Counted from the stretch's first letter, positions 34,932 through 45,235 are shown. The stretch is 64,000 nt of DNA from Pseudobacter ginsenosidimutans (GCF_007970185.1 NZ_CP042431.1:372001-436000), one strand, 5' to 3'. The notes: generated from the sequence alone by a model not told the origin. A program made the numbers and translations.

Positions 34932-37900
34932 TCAGGAAGGTTTTACATTCCTGACCTTCGCTTTCTGCTGCAGGGCTTTCTTGTAATCAGCAGGGAATAC
35001 TTTCACGAAATTCCTGGTCTGGTTCTCCAGATCATCCAGCACAAATTTCGCTACGGTGCTTCCGGTGTAAGCGTAATGCTTCGTGATCATATCCTGCAGG
35101 TACTTTATATCTTCCTGGTCCAACGGATCCAGCTCCACCATTTCGCGGTTCACACGTCCAGAGAACTGTCCTTTCACATCGTACACATAAGCGATACCAC
35201 CACTCATGCCTGCTGCGAAATTGCGACCTGTTTCACCGAGGATCACCACGCGGCCGCCGGTCATGTATTCACAACCGTGATCGCCGGTTCCTTCCACCAC
35301 CACTTCCGCGCCGGAGTTGCGCACACAGAAACGCTCGCCTGCTTTCCCCCTGATAAAAGCTTCACCAGCAGTAGCGCCATAGAAAGCCGTATTACCGATA
35401 ATGATATTCTCTTCCGGTACAAAGGTTCCCTGACGATGCGGATACACGATCAGCTTAGCACCACTGAGGCCCTTCCCAAAGTAATCATTCGCATCGCCTT
35501 CCAGTTCCAGCGTAACACCTTTGGTATTGAAGGCGCCGAAGCTTTGACCGGCTGTACCTGTGAAATTGAAGTGGATGGTATCTTCCGGCAATCCTTCCCC
35601 TTTGTACACTTTCGTGATCTCGTTGGAAAGAATGGTGCCAATGGTACGGTCGATATTCCTGACAGGGAAAGAAGCGGTTATACGTTCCCGTGAGACAATG
35701 GCAGGTTTGGCAGCTTCCAGCAGTTTCCAGTCCAGCACTTCCGCCAGCCCATGGTCCTGGTCTTCCATATGATACAATCCAGTGAATGGAGAGGCAGGCT
35801 CTTTGTACAGGATGGGAGAAAGATCCAGTTTGCTGTATTTCCAGTGATCGATATTATCACGCATTTCAAGATTCTCCACTTGTCCAACCATTTCATTCAC
35901 GGTCTTGTAACCGAGCTCAGCCATGATCTCGCGGAGTTCCTGCACAATGAATTTGAAGAAGTTCACTACATGGTCTGCATCGCCGGTAAAGCGTTTGCGC
36001 AGTTCAGGGTCTTGTGTGGCCACTCCAACAGGACAGGTATTGAGATGGCATTTGCGCATCATGATACAACCTTCCACCACCAGCGCCGCAGTAGCAACGC
36101 CCCATTCTTCTGCACCAAGCAATGTGGCAATGGCGATATCACGGCCTGTTTTCATCTGACCGTCTGCCTGCAGCACTACCCTGCTGCGTAATTTATTTTT
36201 CACCAGTGTCTGATGGGATTCAGCCAGACCGAGCTCCCAGGGCAGACCTGCATGTTTGATAGAACTGAGTGGCGATGCGCCGGTGCCGCCATCATGGCCG
36301 CTCACGAGGATCACATCGGCCTTTGCTTTGGCAACACCTGCTGCGATAGTGCCAACACCTGCTTTGGACACCAGCTTCACATTGATGCGCGCAGCGCGGT
36401 TAGCATTCTTCAGATCGAAGATCAGTTGCGCCAGGTCTTCGATAGAATAAATATCGTGGTGCGGCGGCGGAGAGATCAGACCAACACCAGGTGTGGAGTG
36501 ACGGGTCTTACCGATCCATTCGTCCACTTTATGACCGGGTAATTGTCCACCTTCACCAGGCTTCGCTCCCTGCGCCATCTTGATCTGCAGCTCATCGGCT
36601 TCAGTGAGATAATAACTGGTCACACCAAATCGCGCAGATGCAACCTGCTTGATGGCACTGCGCATGCTATCGCCATTCTTCATCGGCAGATACCTGCTTT
36701 CATCTTCCCCTCCTTCACCGGTATTGCTTTTTCCTCCGAGGCGATTCATTGCGATAGCCAGTGTAGTATGGGCTTCCCATGAAATAGATCCGAAACTCAT
36801 AGCGCCGGTAGCAAAACGGCGATAGATATTTTCTGCCGGTTCCACTTCGTCTATTGAAATGGCCGGACGTGTTCTCTTGAATTGGAACAGACCGCGCAGT
36901 GTAGCTGCTTTCTCGGCCTGATCGTTCACCAGTTTTGAATATTTCTTGAATGTGTTGTATTCATTCATCCTGGTGGAATACTGCAGCAGGTGGATGGTCT
37001 GTGGATTGAAGAGGTGGAATTCACCTTTGCGTTTCCACTGGTACACTCCGCCCGCCATCAGTCTGTCAACAGGAACATTCTTCCTGCTGAATGAATAAAG
37101 ATGCTTGGCCAACGCTTCCTTAGCGATCTCATCCAGGCCCATGCCTTCAATACGGCTGGTTGCGCCGGAGAAATATTTGTCTACCACTTCGTGATTGATA
37201 CCGATGATCTCGAAGATCTGCGCGCCCTGGTACGACTGCAGCGTACTGATCCCCATTTTGGAGAACACTTTCAGCAGGCCTTCATTCACAGCCTTGATAT
37301 AATTCTTTTTCAGGTATTCTGCATCGAGGTTGGATTCGAGCTTTCCGGACAGCTTCATGTCGCGGATGGAGCTGAGCGCCAGGTATGGGTTGATAGCAGT
37401 AGCGCCAAACCCTAACAGACATGCGAAATGATGCACTTCCCAAACATCTCCTGCTTCCACCACGATGCCTACCTGGCCACGAAGTCCTTTCCGGATCAGG
37501 TGGTGATGAACTGCGGCTGTGGCTAACAGTGAGGGAATGGGCGCGTGATCGGAATCGATGGCGCGATCCTGCAATACAAGCACTTCAAATCCGTCTTCAA
37601 CAGCATCCACGGCATAGCGGCAAATGCGGTCCAGCGCGGCTTTCAGCCTTCCTGGCTTTCCGTCTGCACGGAAATAGCACTGCAAGGTTTTTGCCTGGAA
37701 GATGCCCGTATCGATACTACGGATCTTTTCAAGTTCGTGATTGGTAAGTACAGGATGTTTCAGCGCAACAGTATGACAGCTCAGCGGATCTTCCTGCAGC
37801 AGGTTACCATTGTTTCCCACGAAAGTGGCAAGGCTCATTACCATTCTTTCTCGTATGGGATCGATGGGCGGATTGGTCACCTGTGCAAACAATTGTTTGA

Positions 37901-39461
37901 AGTAACTGCTGAGGTGTTGCGGCTGATCGCTGAGTACAGCCAGCGGCGCATCGGTGCCCATAGAACCGATCGGTTCTTTGCCATCGATGGCCATTGGCGC
38001 AATGATGGTTTCCAGGTCTTCTGTGGAATAGCCGAATGCTTTCTGGTATTTGAATACCTGCTCATGTTCCAGGTGCGTGAACATCACGCGTGGCTCCGGC
38101 AGTTCATTCAAACGGATCTTGTATTTGTTGAGCCATTCTGCGTATGGCTTTTGAGAAGTGATCTGTGCTTTCAATTCATCATCGCTGATGATGCGGCCCT
38201 GCTCCATATCCACCACAAACATCTTTCCGGGCTGCAGTCTTCCCTTCTCTTTTACGAGTGTGGGATGTACTGGCAGCGCGCCGGTCTCGGAAGCCATGAT
38301 CACACGGTCATCCGTGGTAACGCAGTAGCGTGAAGGGCGGAGACCGTTACGGTCCAGCGTTGCACCGATCATCTTTCCGTCTGTGAACGAGATGGAAGCC
38401 GGACCATCCCAGGGTTCCATCATGGCGGCGTGGAATTCGTAGAATGCTTTCTTCACAGGGTCCATGTCTTCATTACCATCCCATGCTTCGGGGATGAGCA
38501 TCATCATCACATGCGGCAGTGAGCGTCCGGAGAGCGTGAGCAGTTCGATCATATTATCGAGACAGGCGGAATCCGACTGACCTTCCGTTACAATGGGCAG
38601 CAGCATTTCCATTTCTTCTTTGGTGAAGAGATTGGAAGTGAAACCTTTCTCGGAAGTTTTGAGCCAGTTGAGATTTCCCTGCAGCGTATTGATCTCACCG
38701 TTATGAGCGATATAGCGGAAAGGCTGCGCCAGTTTCCAGCTGGGAAATGTATTGGTAGCAAAGCGTGAGTGTACCAGTCCGAAAGCGCTCACTACTCTTT
38801 TGTTGCTCAGGTCCGGGAAATAACCGCGAACCTGGTTACTGGTGAGCTGTCCTTTGTAAACAACCGTTTTGTATGAGAGGGAAGCGATATAGAAGCCGAT
38901 GGCATCGCGCTTCACGGTATTGTTGATAGTATGGCTGGCATAGTTGCGCAGCACGAATAATTTGCGTTCGAATTCCTCAGGGTTGGTAATATGATCTGGG
39001 CAGGCAATGAATACATGTTCCATTTCCGGTTCCACACTGAGGGCTGTGGCGCCGATCCCATCGGGATTCACAGGCACTTTGCGATACGCGATCACTTCCA
39101 GTCCCATCTTTTCTACCGAGCGGTTGAAAATATCGCGGCATTCTTCACGGAGACGGATCTCGCGCGGGAAGAAGATCACACCAACGCCGTACCTTCCAAA
39201 AGCAGGCAGGGGAACGCCAAGGCGGATACATTCGTCGAAGAAGAATTCGTGGGGAGTCTGGATCATGATACCAGCACCATCGCCAGTATTGCTTTCACAT
39301 CCACAGGCACCGCGATGCTCCATGTTTTCCAGAACAGTGAGGGCATCGGAGATGTGCTGGTGGGACTTATGCCCTTTGATATTGGCTACGAAACCGATAC
39401 CACAGGCATCACGCTCAAAAGAAGGATGGTATAAACCCTGGTTGCTTGCCATCGTTGACAA
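34932..39461 (-). CDS. gltB: Glutamate synthase, large subunit
   Basis: 1509 aa. It hydrolyses glutamine at its N-terminus and transfers ammonia to 2-oxoglutarate. Cys20 in [12 protein letters not shown] is the expected N-terminal nucleophile after propeptide removal, so the first 19 residues are cut. The central and FMN-binding synthase domains contain [10 protein letters not shown] and [14 protein letters not shown], with the 3Fe-4S cysteines near [15 protein letters not shown]. The C-terminal domain is a glycine-rich beta-helix ([17 protein letters not shown]). It is the first gene of gltBD. With amt close by this is the high-affinity ammonium route. Confidence 0.97.
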   Translation of the reverse strand: MSTMASNQGLYHPSFERDACGIGFVANIKGHKSHQHISDALTVLENMEHRGACGCESNTGDGAGIMIQTPHEFFFDECIRLGVPLPAFGRYGVGVIFFPREIRLREECRDIFNRSVEKMGLEVIAYRKVPVNPDGIGATALSVEPEMEHVFIACPDHITNPEEFERKLFVLRNYASHTINNTVKRDAIGFYIASLSYKTVVYKGQLTSNQVRGYFPDLSNKRVVSAFGLVHSRFATNTFPSWKLAQPFRYIAHNGEINTLQGNLNWLKTSEKGFTSNLFTKEEMEMLLPIVTEGQSDSACLDNMIELLTLSGRSLPHVMMMLIPEAWDGNEDMDPVKKAFYEFHAAMMEPWDGPASISFTDGKMIGATLDRNGLRPSRYCVTTDDRVIMASETGALPVHPTLVKEKGRLQPGKMFVVDMEQGRIISDDELKAQITSQKPYAEWLNKYKIRLNELPEPRVMFTHLEHEQVFKYQKAFGYSTEDLETIIAPMAIDGKEPIGSMGTDAPLAVLSDQPQHLSSYFKQLFAQVTNPPIDPIRERMVMSLATFVGNNGNLLQEDPLSCHTVALKHPVLTNHELEKIRSIDTGIFQAKTLQCYFRADGKPGRLKAALDRICRYAVDAVEDGFEVLVLQDRAIDSDHAPIPSLLATAAVHHHLIRKGLRGQVGIVVEAGDVWEVHHFACLLGFGATAINPYLALSSIRDMKLSGKLESNLDAEYLKKNYIKAVNEGLLKVFSKMGISTLQSYQGAQIFEIIGINHEVVDKYFSGATSRIEGMGLDEIAKEALAKHLYSFSRKNVPVDRLMAGGVYQWKRKGEFHLFNPQTIHLLQYSTRMNEYNTFKKYSKLVNDQAEKAATLRGLFQFKRTRPAISIDEVEPAENIYRRFATGAMSFGSISWEAHTTLAIAMNRLGGKSNTGEGGEDESRYLPMKNGDSMRSAIKQVASARFGVTSYYLTEADELQIKMAQGAKPGEGGQLPGHKVDEWIGKTRHSTPGVGLISPPPHHDIYSIEDLAQLIFDLKNANRAARINVKLVSKAGVGTIAAGVAKAKADVILVSGHDGGTGASPLSSIKHAGLPWELGLAESHQTLVKNKLRSRVVLQADGQMKTGRDIAIATLLGAEEWGVATAALVVEGCIMMRKCHLNTCPVGVATQDPELRKRFTGDADHVVNFFKFIVQELREIMAELGYKTVNEMVGQVENLEMRDNIDHWKYSKLDLSPILYKEPASPFTGLYHMEDQDHGLAEVLDWKLLEAAKPAIVSRERITASFPVRNIDRTIGTILSNEITKVYKGEGLPEDTIHFNFTGTAGQSFGAFNTKGVTLELEGDANDYFGKGLSGAKLIVYPHRQGTFVPEENIIIGNTAFYGATAGEAFIRGKAGERFCVRNSGAEVVVEGTGDHGCEYMTGGRVVILGETGRNFAAGMSGGIAYVYDVKGQFSGRVNREMVELDPLDQEDIKYLQDMITKHYAYTGSTVAKFVLDDLENQTRNFVKVFPADYKKALQQKAKVRNVKPS

Positions 39462-39614
39462 TTAGTTTTTGGAGATTATCTAATAATAAACGCACTTTTT
39501 AAAACGAATCTTAAAAAGCGGACAAGCAACTGCTTGAAATTACAACAAAAACATAATAATACCGTTGTTTTATTCAATTAATTTTTACATACAAACACTT
39601 GTTTGTATGGCCAA

Positions 39615-40412
39615 TTATTGCAGGTCTGGAATGTCAAAAGAATGCAGGATGGTCAGATCATCTTCTTCTCTCTCGCCCAATAACTGAATAAAATATTCTC
39701 CGATATCCCATTGCTTCGAGCCCAGCATTGCAGACCAGTCTTTGAAGGTTTCGTCATCGGCGATATTTCCATTGCCGTCATAGCAATCACCCTGGCATTC
39801 AAAAGACATTGCACCCAGACTGGTTCTGTTATCGCCTGCGCCTTTTTTGTAAGCCACTCTTTCTATGTAGAAATATTTCCATCGGTCATCGTTCACATAC
39901 ACTTCGAAATAAGGATCTGTACAATCGAGTGGAATGGTGATATGAACGGATTTTACATTATCAGTCATCACGGTGTAGATCTTCCAGTCTTTCTTCAGTT
40001 CATTCACCGGTCCCTTGATCACAACGCCTGATTTGAGCACCTGTAAATCCTGCTCGTATCGGAACTGCCGCCAGATTGCACCATTGCCGTTTTTCATTTT
40101 TACATTGAGATGGATGGTGGTTCTGTATTTTCCTTCCTGCAGGTCATCGATATCGATCTTGAGGAATTTGTTTCCCTTCACAAAGCGTTTCAGGTATTGG
40201 TTACCGGTACCTTCCCTTTGCATCACTACAAAGCCTGAATCGTATCGTGCAAAATCCACTGTTGAATTATCGAAATAAATTTTTAGCTGGTTGGCAACTG
40301 GTGTATCCTGTTCATCCTGATCATTGTTACCGTCCCCGTTTTTCTTACAGGCGGTAAGCAGCAAGCCAAGGGTAGTAGCAAGCACCATAAATGTTCTGAT
40401 TTGTTTTAACAT
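39615..40412 (-). CDS. Hypothetical lipoprotein
   Basis: 265 aa; not recognised. The lipobox LLLTAC gives Cys22 as lipidation site, followed by an acidic linker (NGDGNNDQDEQD) and a mainly beta body. Two clustered cysteines appear late, in FECQGDCYDGNG. The tail is acidic (EREEDDLTILHS). It stands alone between gltB and the LytTR gene, with its own upstream gap. A weak palindrome (ATACAAACACTTGTTTGTAT, 39589-39608) lies just beyond its stop. It is probably at the outer membrane; its role is unknown. Confidence 0.7.
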   Translation of the reverse strand: MLKQIRTFMVLATTLGLLLTACKKNGDGNNDQDEQDTPVANQLKIYFDNSTVDFARYDSGFVVMQREGTGNQYLKRFVKGNKFLKIDIDDLQEGKYRTTIHLNVKMKNGNGAIWRQFRYEQDLQVLKSGVVIKGPVNELKKDWKIYTVMTDNVKSVHITIPLDCTDPYFEVYVNDDRWKYFYIERVAYKKGAGDNRTSLGAMSFECQGDCYDGNGNIADDETFKDWSAMLGSKQWDIGEYFIQLLGEREEDDLTILHSFDIPDLQ

Positions 40413-40561
40413 GGTTGTTGATTGTTTAGGTATGACAAAAAAATGGGAACCGGCGCAGCAGGTGCAACCGGGCCAGTGTTCCCGATGATGAATTAAGGTT
40501 CCCCGGATGAAGCAGCAGGGTGCTGAACAGGAAAAAATCAGGGCCGGGATTGGGATGAAAT

Positions 40562-41011
40562 TTACTCGCCCATCCAGGTTTTGAAAGCAGGCACTCTTTC
40601 ACGGCTGATGATGATGGGGTCCGGATGGAGTGGCTTTACTTCCACCCGCAGTTTGCCGTGTGTACTGACCAGTACTTTTTCGATGGCCTCATGACTGATG
40701 ATGAACTGGCGGCTCACGCGGAAGAAGCGTTCCGGAGAGATCAGTCTTTCAATTTCAGTGATGGTATAATCGAGAATATGTTCCCTGTTGTCTGCCATCT
40801 TCACGAAAGTGAGTTTATCGCGGAGATAGAAATACCTGATCTCACTTACTGCAAGTGAGATGAGTTGATGGCCTTTCTTTACAAGGAATCTTGATTTGTA
40901 ATCAGGCAATACTTTTTCTGGAAAGTATTCCTGGAAGAATTGTTTCCAGGCGGTTTCGGAATCGGGCACAGCCTGGTTGAGTTGTTGCATAGCTGCGTGC
41001 ATTGCATTCAT
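40562..41011 (-). CDS. Stand-alone LytTR DNA-binding protein without receiver domain
   Basis: 149 aa. The LytTR domain covers about 45-147, starting YKSRFLVKKGHQLISLAVSEI and including ERFFRVSRQFIISHEAIEKV and the end IIISRERVPAFKTWMG. Normal response regulators carry a 120-residue receiver domain before this; here only a 40-residue helical lead remains (MNAMHAAMQQLNQAVPDSETAWKQFF). The upstream DNA has no open frame encoding a receiver, so this is not a simple truncation. It may be constitutively active or controlled at the level of synthesis. It lies 144 nt from the terminator of RNA unit A. Confidence 0.85.
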   Translation of the reverse strand: MNAMHAAMQQLNQAVPDSETAWKQFFQEYFPEKVLPDYKSRFLVKKGHQLISLAVSEIRYFYLRDKLTFVKMADNREHILDYTITEIERLISPERFFRVSRQFIISHEAIEKVLVSTHGKLRVEVKPLHPDPIIISRERVPAFKTWMGE

Positions 41012-41154
41012 GACTATTAGGTTTGTTGGTGATCAGAATCTGACAACAAATTTGCAGAGAACGTTTCCAATCCACCTTGCCATTCGGCCAAAACCACATG
41101 AATATGCGATCTCAAACGGTGAATTCAGCCTGTCTATCACACATTCCGGTACAT

Positions 41155-41183
41155 AAAAAAAGCAGGTGGTAGAAACCACCTGC
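41155..41183 (-). terminator. Intrinsic terminator of RNA unit A
   Basis: Minus-strand perfect 9-bp stem GCAGGTGGT / ACCACCTGC with loop TTCT, directly followed by a T7 run. This is a textbook intrinsic terminator, yet no protein gene ends here. Confidence 0.85.
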
Positions 41184-41266
41184 GAGTCACATGAGAAAAA
41201 TTCTATACCGCAACTAGGTTAATGATCCAGGGATGAGTTGCGTAAGAAGTAGCATAAGGGAAATCC
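41155..41266 (-). ncRNA. Predicted small RNA, unit A, with antisense match to a susC start
   Basis: About 110 nt. From 5' to 3': a short leader with GGGGATTTCCC, a 7-bp stem (41209-41215 with 41236-41242), the single-stranded linker AGAATTTTTCTCATGTGACT (41204-41185), and the terminator hairpin. Unit B, exactly 300 bp upstream, has the same order and nearly the same linker. Both stems differ between units by compensating changes, and both terminator loops are TTCT. A promoter fits 6 nt upstream of the proposed start. The linker is perfectly complementary to 54946-54965, which covers the start codon of the STN-less susC. No known Rfam family was recognised. Confidence 0.65.
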
Positions 41267-41271
41267 CCGGA

Positions 41272-41300
41272 GAAATATATCAAATAAAATAATTATTCAA
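41272..41300 (-). promoter_or_regulatory. Predicted promoter of RNA unit A
   Basis: On the minus strand, TTTTG (TTG at 41300-41298), an 18-bp spacer and TATATTTC (41279-41272). The -7 box differs from TAnnTTTG only in the last base. The spacing equals that of the susC promoter at 54989-55017. Confidence 0.5.
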
Positions 41301-41450
41301 AATCAGGAAGGAAAGGTTCGGCAGGTATAAGGCGAAGGTGTAGCAGCATACCACATGCAAAAAAAGATTTTTTTTGATCGTGGCAAACGTTAAAATGTGC
41401 GAATTGTCCTTTTATCTCTATCAACAGATCAAAAGCATATCTGATGAAGT

Positions 41451-41483
41451 TAAAAATAGGCAGTTCCGAAGAATCGGAACTGC
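41451..41483 (-). terminator. Intrinsic terminator of RNA unit B / transposase gene
   Basis: Minus-strand perfect 10-bp stem GCAGTTCCGA / TCGGAACTGC with loop TTCT, then CTATTTTTA. It ends transcripts from the transposase gene as well as unit B. Confidence 0.8.
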
Positions 41484-41542
41484 GAGTCACATGAGAAAAT
41501 TCGAATGCAGCAACCAATACACCGGGTGGTTGCGAGTGATTA
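41451..41542 (-). ncRNA. Predicted small RNA, unit B, in the 3' region of the transposase gene
   Basis: This unit has the same order as unit A: a 7-bp stem GCAACCA/TGGTTGC (41510-41533), a linker GAATTTTCTCATGTGACTC with one T fewer than unit A, and a terminator hairpin. It starts at the transposase stop codon (41540-41542), so it could be a 3'-UTR-derived RNA cut from that mRNA. I see no convincing promoter of its own; TATGGTTG inside the gene end is a one-mismatch -7 box. It matches the susC start over 15 contiguous nt. Confidence 0.55.
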
Positions 41543-42247
41543 TTTTCCCGGAATGCTTTCTCTTGCAACCATAGCTTTGGACGTATGCAATGGTTGCTGA
41601 TGCAATATGTCCAACAGCATTTCATAAATGTCTGATGAACGGTAATTGTATCTGAATTCAGTTTCTTTTACGTGCAGGTAAAGGGTGCTTCCATTGAGGC
41701 CGCGGAATTTCACGAGTCTCGACTTCAACATATTCCAGAACAGATCGATCTCATCCTGGCTGTTCTTATTGGAGATAGCGCCATTGATACGATGCAATCT
41801 GATATTGTTGAAATCCGCGATGCCTTTATAAATATGCAGACTATGTTTCTCTGCAATTGTTGTACCTTCTTCTATTCGTCCCTTCATCCAATCAGACAGC
41901 CATTCACTCTCAAGATCAGGCAACTTGTCTGCATGGATATGATCATCTTTACGATAGATCCCATAGAAAGGCTTCCTGTTTCCGTCACCGGAATTTTCAA
42001 GGCCGAGGGCTGTATTGTCGATTGGGATAAAAGCCAGTGTTCCTTTTGATATATGCAGGGGATTACGTTCTTCGCAGAACCTGGCAATATGCGTTCGGAT
42101 CAGTTTGAAATAGGCATTCACCGTAATACGGCTGATGCCTGTAATGCTGGCGATCTGTGTGGCTGTCAGATCATCGCAGAATAGTTTAATAAGTTCCCTT
42201 ACCTTCCTTTCGGAAAGGTGGGCACCTTTCAGGTATTTGTTCTTCAT
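41540..42247 (-). CDS. ISXO2/IS1595-type transposase-like protein
   Basis: 235 aa. The N-terminal helix-turn-helix, KYLKGAHLSERKVRELIKLFCDDLTATQIASITGISRITVNAYFK, is typical of ISXO2-like transposases. The core has FIPIDNTALG near the first catalytic Asp position, and the C-terminal block IDLFWNMLKSRLVKFRGL followed by LYLHVKETEFRYNYR. In classical members the late acidic residue is Glu (HINGIExFW); here Asp stands there. I find no terminal inverted repeats or target duplication around the gene, so it may be a stranded or domesticated copy. Unit B lies directly after its stop. Confidence 0.75.
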   Translation of the reverse strand: MKNKYLKGAHLSERKVRELIKLFCDDLTATQIASITGISRITVNAYFKLIRTHIARFCEERNPLHISKGTLAFIPIDNTALGLENSGDGNRKPFYGIYRKDDHIHADKLPDLESEWLSDWMKGRIEEGTTIAEKHSLHIYKGIADFNNIRLHRINGAISNKNSQDEIDLFWNMLKSRLVKFRGLNGSTLYLHVKETEFRYNYRSSDIYEMLLDILHQQPLHTSKAMVARESIPGK

Positions 42248-42421
42248 GGCGGCGCGAGGTGGTTAAGTACGATACTTTACGTAAATAAGGACATTTTTAT
42301 GCGATTGGCATTGTTAAAATTTTACGAGCGGCCAATGGATGGGATGTATGAATTGGAAAGATAATATACTTATCTAGTCAGGTTCAACCAATTGGGTAGT
42401 ATATCATTACAGGAAGCTTAT

Positions 42422-44491
42422 TCAACAGTTCAGCAACTGATTGATGATGCTTGCAACCTTTGAGGGGTTGGGAAGCATCGCCTGCTCCAGCACCATATTC
42501 ATGGGAACTGCGGGCAGATTGCGTGCGCCCAGCACTTCCACAGGTGCGTCGAGCCATTGGAAACAGTTGCGTGAGATCCTTCCTGCCAGCGCTTCTGCAA
42601 AGGAATTGTTCTGTTGTTCCTCCGTCAGCACCAGGCATTTTCCATGTTTCTTCACTGTGCTGTACACCAGCTCTTCATCCAGCGGGAAGAGTGTGCGGAG
42701 ATCGATGATCTCCACCTGCCCGGGATATTGTCTGGCTGCTGCTTTCGCCCAGTAAACACCCATTCCGTATGTAATGATACAGCAGGAGCTGCCTTCATTC
42801 ACTTTTGCTGTATCCGCTTCTGCTACAACCATGCCTTTTCCGAAAGGAAGTACATAATCACGGGAAGGCTCATACGCTTTTGCATCTTCAGTCCCCGGAA
42901 CTTTACTCCAGTAAAGACCTTTATGCTCCAGCATTACAACAGGGTTAGGGTCCAGGAACGCTGCTTTCATCAGACCTTTCATGTCTGCAGCGTTGGAAGG
43001 ATAGGCTATTTTGATGCCTTTGATGGATAACAGGGTGGTTTCAATACTGCCACTGTGGTAAGGGCCACCACCTCCATAAGCTCCTATCGGAATGCGGATC
43101 ACGGTTTGCACCGGAAATTTACCACAACTCAGGTAAGAAGACTTGGAGATTTCTGTTACCAATTGGTTAAGGCCGGGATAGATATAGTCTGCGAACTGTA
43201 CTTCAACAATGGGCTTAAGGCCAACAGCGCTCATTCCCACGGTTGAACCGATGATATAGGCTTCCTGGATAGCAGTATTGAAAACACGATGATCTCCAAA
43301 CTGCTCGGCTAATGTGGCGGCTTCACGGAATACGCCTCCCAGCCTTCTGCCCACGTCCTGGCCATAGAGTACTGCTTCAGGAAAATCTTCCATCAGTTCC
43401 CTGATGGCAAAGAGGGCTGCATCCACCATGATGATCTTGTCGCCTTTTCCATTTCCTGTTCTGTCGCCTTTCTCTTCAGTTACTGTTGCTGGAACAAATA
43501 CGTGGTCGGCAACGGTGGCAGGATCAGGCTCGGGGCTTTGTACCGCGAGAGCAAACTGATTGTCTACAAATTGAGCAGCATCTGTTTCGATCTGCTGCAA
43601 ATCAAGATCAGACACGCCGGACTCCAGTAATCGCCTGCGGAGTTTGGGACCGGGATCATCCTGGAGATGTTTGTTCCAGTCTTCCTGCGATCTATAGAAT
43701 TCTTTTCTCACGCCACTGGTATGATGGCCCAGCAGCGGCACTTTGGCCTGCACGAGGTATGGACTGCGATGCTGACGAACATACTGGATGATGCGGCGCA
43801 TATTATCAAAGCTCTCTTCGAAGTTACTACCGTCTATGCGTACGCGCCCCATGCCGGGAAATCCTGCGGCATAATCGTAGGCATCCATGGCGCGGGCTTC
43901 ATCGGAACTAACGGAGATGCCCCAGTTATTATCCTGCACCAGGTAAATGATGGGCAGTTTTTTGAGAATGGCGAACTGGAATGCTTCGCTCACCTCACCT
44001 TCGGTAACGCTGGCATCGCCGAGTGAACAGATCACAACGGGTAATTCGCCGGCGGGGCCGAGCGGTAAAGAATCTGCATGGATATTTTCCAGGAACTGCA
44101 GCCCCTGTGCCACACCTGTAGTTGGGATCACCTGCATGCCTGTGGCGCTGCTTTGGTGAATGATAGTTGGTTTATCGTTGCCCCTGTAGTTGGGGTGACT
44201 GTAATATTCGCGTCCACCAGTGAAGATGTCGTCGCGTTTGGCGAGCAATTGCAGCATCAATTGGTAGGGAGTGAATCCCAGGCCGAGGAGAATGCTCTCA
44301 TCGCGATAATACGGGCTTACATAATCACAGGGAAGGAGCTGGAAGGCAGTGGCGAGTTGAATGGCTTCATGCCCGCGTGATGTGGAGTGTACATATTTAC
44401 AAACCTGTCTGTTAGCTTCATATTTTTCAGCCATCGCCCTGGCAGTGCACATGAGGCGATAAGCTTTCATCATGGTGTCTATACTGGTCAT
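42422..44491 (-). CDS. Branched-chain 2-oxo acid dehydrogenase E1, fused alpha and beta subunits
   Basis: 689 aa from the ATG at 44491 (MTSIDTMMKAY); the open frame reaches 44533 only through a TTG. The alpha part is about 1-330 with the ThDP motif GDASVTEGEVSEAFQFAILKKLP...DNN. The beta part is about 355-689 with LYGQDVGRRLGGVFREA, AIQEAYIIGSTVGMSAVGLKP and TYGMGVYWA. A charged linker (VTEEKGDRTGNGKGDK) joins them. It decarboxylates 2-oxo acids and transfers the acyl group to E2 lipoamide. E2 and E3 are not in this window. Substrate type (branched-chain rather than pyruvate) is inferred from overall resemblance. Confidence 0.88.
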   Translation of the reverse strand: MTSIDTMMKAYRLMCTARAMAEKYEANRQVCKYVHSTSRGHEAIQLATAFQLLPCDYVSPYYRDESILLGLGFTPYQLMLQLLAKRDDIFTGGREYYSHPNYRGNDKPTIIHQSSATGMQVIPTTGVAQGLQFLENIHADSLPLGPAGELPVVICSLGDASVTEGEVSEAFQFAILKKLPIIYLVQDNNWGISVSSDEARAMDAYDYAAGFPGMGRVRIDGSNFEESFDNMRRIIQYVRQHRSPYLVQAKVPLLGHHTSGVRKEFYRSQEDWNKHLQDDPGPKLRRRLLESGVSDLDLQQIETDAAQFVDNQFALAVQSPEPDPATVADHVFVPATVTEEKGDRTGNGKGDKIIMVDAALFAIRELMEDFPEAVLYGQDVGRRLGGVFREAATLAEQFGDHRVFNTAIQEAYIIGSTVGMSAVGLKPIVEVQFADYIYPGLNQLVTEISKSSYLSCGKFPVQTVIRIPIGAYGGGGPYHSGSIETTLLSIKGIKIAYPSNAADMKGLMKAAFLDPNPVVMLEHKGLYWSKVPGTEDAKAYEPSRDYVLPFGKGMVVAEADTAKVNEGSSCCIITYGMGVYWAKAAARQYPGQVEIIDLRTLFPLDEELVYSTVKKHGKCLVLTEEQQNNSFAEALAGRISRNCFQWLDAPVEVLGARNLPAVPMNMVLEQAMLPNPSKVASIINQLLNC

Positions 44492-44568
44492 AAAGTTGAA
44501 AGCGGGTATATCGGGCAAATGTAACAAAAACAATAACGATTGTTAGTTTGGTTTGGAATAAAACATAA

Positions 44569-44602
44569 AAAAAGCCATCCCGCAGAAGCGGAACGGCTTT
44601 TT
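44569..44602 (-). terminator. Intrinsic terminator after the FAH-family gene
   Basis: Minus-strand outer stem AAAAAGCC/GGCTTTTT (44569-44576 with 44595-44602) with an inner CCGC/GCGG helix, followed by a T run. It lies 22 nt beyond the FAH-family stop. Confidence 0.75.
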
Positions 44603-44623
44603 CCTTGTAGTGATCTATAACTG

Positions 44624-45235
44624 TTATTTGATCTCGAGATTCAACATGCTTTCATCTTCGATGAATGCTTCCAACTCGTCTCCTACCACACACTCTCCTA
44701 CTCCTGCAGGCGTGCCGGTGAAAACAAGATCCCCGATGTTCACTGAAAAATAATTCGAAATGTGAGCGATCACTTTGTCGAAATTATTGATCATGAGATT
44801 GGAGTTGCCTTGCTGAACAAGTTCTTTGTTTTTATAGAGGCAGAAGTTCAGGTCTTTTTTATTCTTGACATTTTGAAAGGGGACCCATTTGCCGATCACG
44901 GCGGAGTTGTCCCAGGCTTTCGCTTTTTCCCACGGTAAACCTTTCGATTGCAGGTCGCGTTGCACATCGCGTGCAGTGAAATCGATACCGGCTGTAACTG
45001 CGTCGTAGTATTTGTTGGCAAACCTTTCCTGGATGTATTTTCCGTTCTTTGATATTCTTAACACCAGTTCGCATTCGTAATCCAGCTCGTTTGTGAATTC
45101 AGGATAGTAGAATGGAGTGTGTGCCTGCAACAGAGCACTTTTAGGTTTCAGAAAAATAATCGGCTCATCTGGTACTTCGTTTCCCAATTCGTTTGCGTGT
45201 GCCACGTAGTTACGGCCTACACAGAATATTTTCAT
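44624..45235 (-). CDS. Fumarylacetoacetate hydrolase-family protein
   Basis: 203 aa from the ATG at 45235 (MKIFCVGRNY); three extra residues upstream are less likely. It has the small FAH fold with IFCVGRNYVAHANELGN, the metal-binding Glu pair in YECELVLRI, the Asp in TAGIDFTARDVQRDLQSKGLPWEKAK, and VFTGTPAGVG near the end. Members act on acylpyruvates or decarboxylate oxaloacetate; the sequence alone does not decide. It is flanked by a terminator and by pth, and it is transcribed separately. Confidence 0.88.
   Translation of the reverse strand: MKIFCVGRNYVAHANELGNEVPDEPIIFLKPKSALLQAHTPFYYPEFTNELDYECELVLRISKNGKYIQERFANKYYDAVTAGIDFTARDVQRDLQSKGLPWEKAKAWDNSAVIGKWVPFQNVKNKKDLNFCLYKNKELVQQGNSNLMINNFDKVIAHISNYFSVNIGDLVFTGTPAGVGECVVGDELEAFIEDESMLNLEIK

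Noticed and set aside
41191-41217. Plus-strand mini-ORF MRKILYRN in RNA unit A, resembling a susC start
   Set aside because: It stops inside the second hairpin and has no continuation. The structure is oriented as a minus-strand RNA with a terminator, so the ATG is better seen as the complement of the seed.
41374-41574. 66-codon plus-strand frame running through RNA unit B
   Set aside because: It overlaps the transposase end and the structured unit, with no start signal or family.
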